DNA from: Acidobacteriota bacterium
Lineage (GTDB): Bacteria; Acidobacteriota; Terriglobia; Acidiferrales; UBA7541
Assembly: GCA_003224085.1 (NCBI GenBank)
Contig: QHYK01000102.1
Coordinates: 1-64,000, forward strand
Length of the DNA: 64,000 nucleotides
Reading direction: 5' to 3'
Position 1 is the first letter of the stretch. Every line of letters starts with the position of its first letter. The notes beneath the pieces were generated by a model. It did no database searches and was not told where the DNA came from. It worked only from the letters and a program-made list of their open reading frames with translations. Shown one piece after another: positions 62,250 to 64,000 of this stretch. A program made the position numbers and the translations under genes.

Positions 62250-64000
62250 ATGCGGGTGGATATTTGTGTTTGCCTCAGAGGGTCGCGCGCCCTGTTCATG
62301 CTCTTGTCATTCATGGCTTTAGCGGCTTCCGGTACGGCCAGCGCGCAGACGACTGCTGGCTCCATCACCGGAAGTGTCGTCGATCCGCAACAGGCAGGGG
62401 TTCCCAGTGCCAAGATCACGATCAAAAATGCGGCCACGAACGCCGTCTACACCACCGAAACGGATCGGCAGGGACGCTTTGTATTTCCCGTGCTTTTGCC
62501 GGCCGTGTACGGCTTGGAGGTTCAGGCTTCCGGGTTCAAGAAGTTTGAGCAGGCCAATGTGGTGCTGAACGCCAACAGCGCGCTTAACGTGGGCACGCTG
62601 CCGTTGCAGGTCGGCGCGGTCTCGGACACCATCGAAGTCACCGCTCAAGGCGCGCAACTCGAGACCGAAACGGCACAGCGCTCCGAAGACATCGTCGGCA
62701 CGCAGCTCCACAACATCGAAGTCAACGGCCGCTCCCCGCTCTTCATGTTGCGGCTAATCCCGGGCATTTATTCGCCAAACGACTACTCCCAATCCAACGT
62801 GAACTTTGGAAGCAACTACGTCAACGGCTCGCGCAGCAATCAAGCCAATGTCACGCTCAACGGCGCGGGCAACGTGGATACCGGCTCCAACGGCAGTTCA
62901 CTGGTGACCGTCAGCCTCGACTGCCTCCAGGAGTTTCAGGTGCTAACCTCGAATTACCAGTCGCAATATGGCCGCTCCGCAGGCGCTCAGATTTCCCTGG
63001 TCACCAAGAGCGGCACGCAGTCCTTTCACGGCAGCGGATACGAGTACTACCGCGACAGAAGCCTCAACGCCAACAACTGGATCAACAACCGCGATCACTT
63101 GCCTGTCCAGCAGTATCACTACAACGATTTCGGCTTCACCGTGGGCGGCCCCATTTACATTCCCGGAAAATTCAACGTAGCCAAGGACAAGCTGTTTTTC
63201 TTCTTCGCCAACGAGTGGCAGCACCAGCTGTTCCCGCAATCCCAGAAACTGGTCACCGTTCCCACGGCGCTCGAGCGGCAAGGCGATTTTTCTCAAAGCG
63301 TAGACAAAAATGGCAAGCCAGTGGTCATCAAAAATCCCTTTAATAACGGGCAGCCTTTTCCGGGCAACGTAATTCCGCAAAGCATGCGCTCCCCCGCTGG
63401 CCTCGCCATCCTGAACATCTATCCGCTGCCAAACGACGCCAGTGCAGGCAACAAAGGTTTCAACTACCAGTCGCAGATTTCCGATCAGATACCGCGTCTC
63501 GAAGACCTCGTTCGCATCGACTACAACGCCGGCCCACGTTGGCGCTTCTTCGGCAGCTATGTGTTGAACCATCAGGATCAAGTGTCCTACTACGGGTCGT
63601 TCGTGCTCGGCGCAAATTTTCCCGTCGTGCCCATTTCGGATAACCGCCCCGGCCGGATGATCACCCTGAATGCCACCACTCTCGTCAGCCCTTCCACCAC
63701 CAACGAAGCGAGCTTCGACATCGGCCACAACCAGATCGATATTGATCCCACGGTTAAAGGGGGCATGACGCGGACGGCGCTCAAACTGACCGCCCTCAAC
63801 ACGCTCTATCCTCCTAACGCCGACTACGTTCCGAGTTTCTCTTTTGGCGGCACGCGCATCGACCACAGCCCCAGCTTTGGCACCTCCAACGCACCCTTCT
63901 ACAACTACAACACCACCATCGAGGCCATCGACAACTTCAGCAAAATCTTGAACCAGCACACCATTAAGACAGGAGCTTACATCCAGCGCAGCCGCAAAGA
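62250..64000 (+). CDS. Oar-like TonB-dependent receptor (3' truncated by window)
   Basis: An open frame from ATG 62250 to the window end, over 580 codons, with GGAGG 6 nt upstream. A signal peptide (MRVDICVCLRGSRALFMLLS... cleaved near ASAQ) precedes a carboxypeptidase-regulatory domain (residues ~36-115: SITGSVVDPQQAGVPSAKIT) and a TonB plug-like region with VNGRSPLFMLRLIPGI, RSAGAQISLVTKSGT and FHGSGYEYYRDRSLNANNW. Such receptors import large substrates or bind surface ligands. No TonB or substrate gene is visible. Confidence 0.88.
   Translation, partial: MRVDICVCLRGSRALFMLLSFMALAASGTASAQTTAGSITGSVVDPQQAGVPSAKITIKNAATNAVYTTETDRQGRFVFPVLLPAVYGLEVQASGFKKFEQANVVLNANSALNVGTLPLQVGAVSDTIEVTAQGAQLETETAQRSEDIVGTQLHNIEVNGRSPLFMLRLIPGIYSPNDYSQSNVNFGSNYVNGSRSNQANVTLNGAGNVDTGSNGSSLVTVSLDCLQEFQVLTSNYQSQYGRSAGAQISLVTKSGTQSFHGSGYEYYRDRSLNANNWINNRDHLPVQQYHYNDFGFTVGGPIYIPGKFNVAKDKLFFFFANEWQHQLFPQSQKLVTVPTALERQGDFSQSVDKNGKPVVIKNPFNNGQPFPGNVIPQSMRSPAGLAILNIYPLPNDASAGNKGFNYQSQISDQIPRLEDLVRIDYNAGPRWRFFGSYVLNHQDQVSYYGSFVLGANFPVVPISDNRPGRMITLNATTLVSPSTTNEASFDIGHNQIDIDPTVKGGMTRTALKLTALNTLYPPNADYVPSFSFGGTRIDHSPSFGTSNAPFYNYNTTIEAIDNFSKILNQHTIKTGAYIQRSRK

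Overview
This GC-rich window looks like a chromosomal segment from an Acidobacteriota bacterium. The support is circumstantial but consistent: a PadR regulator beside an ADOP-type (acidobacterial duplicated orphan permease) MacB-like permease, an Oar-like TonB-dependent receptor with an N-terminal carboxypeptidase-regulatory domain, a secreted YncE-propeller/phosphoesterase, a VOC plus SpoIIE phosphatase fusion, and many small palindromic or short-period repeats in the spacers. No rRNA, tRNA, CRISPR array, prophage or intact insertion sequence was seen.

Layout. 1-14.8 kb is the S10-spc-alpha ribosomal supercluster on the + strand, from the 3' part of rplB through secY, adk, map, infA, rpmJ, rpsM, rpsK, rpsD, rpoA and rplQ. 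A small unknown basic Cys-containing ORF sits between rplB and rpsS. 14.8-24.3 kb is an accessory stretch: a cysteine-synthase fragment, PadR plus a frameshifted ADOP permease, a methyltransferase, the VOC-SpoIIE phosphatase, a truncated Crp/Fnr-like gene, a headless receiver domain, a Rieske oxygenase, a zinc-ribbon protein and a PilZ protein. 24.6-32.1 kb is a + strand protein quality-control cluster, tig-clpP-clpX-lon, followed by rho.

32.1-44.3 kb is a - strand housekeeping run, read from right to left: secA, mrp, gamma-carbonic anhydrase, hisS, aspS, mutL, fabI, cmk. Its spacers carry degenerate heptamer-phased repeats. 44.4-51.7 kb is mixed: a small P-loop kinase, a frameshifted HEAT-like gene coupled to a PilZ gene, an EF-G-like GTPase with altered G motifs, a membrane-anchored coiled-coil protein, a decayed trypsin-PEGA gene, a small four-Cys protein and KDPG aldolase. 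51.8-57.9 kb is a tightly coupled heavy-metal RND efflux operon (outer-membrane factor, adaptor, pump) headed by a small membrane protein. 58-64 kb has a secreted LolA-like protein diverging from the propeller/phosphoesterase, then the TonB-dependent receptor that runs off the window.

The most unusual items are the extra ORF in the S10 operon, a roughly 65-residue insertion in HisRS just before its active-site LRPE motif, an EF-G paralogue whose G4 motif has lost its Asn-Lys pair, the heptad- and octad-phased spacer repeats, and several broken genes clustered in the accessory regions. All functional calls come from reading the translated sequence; no database search was possible.
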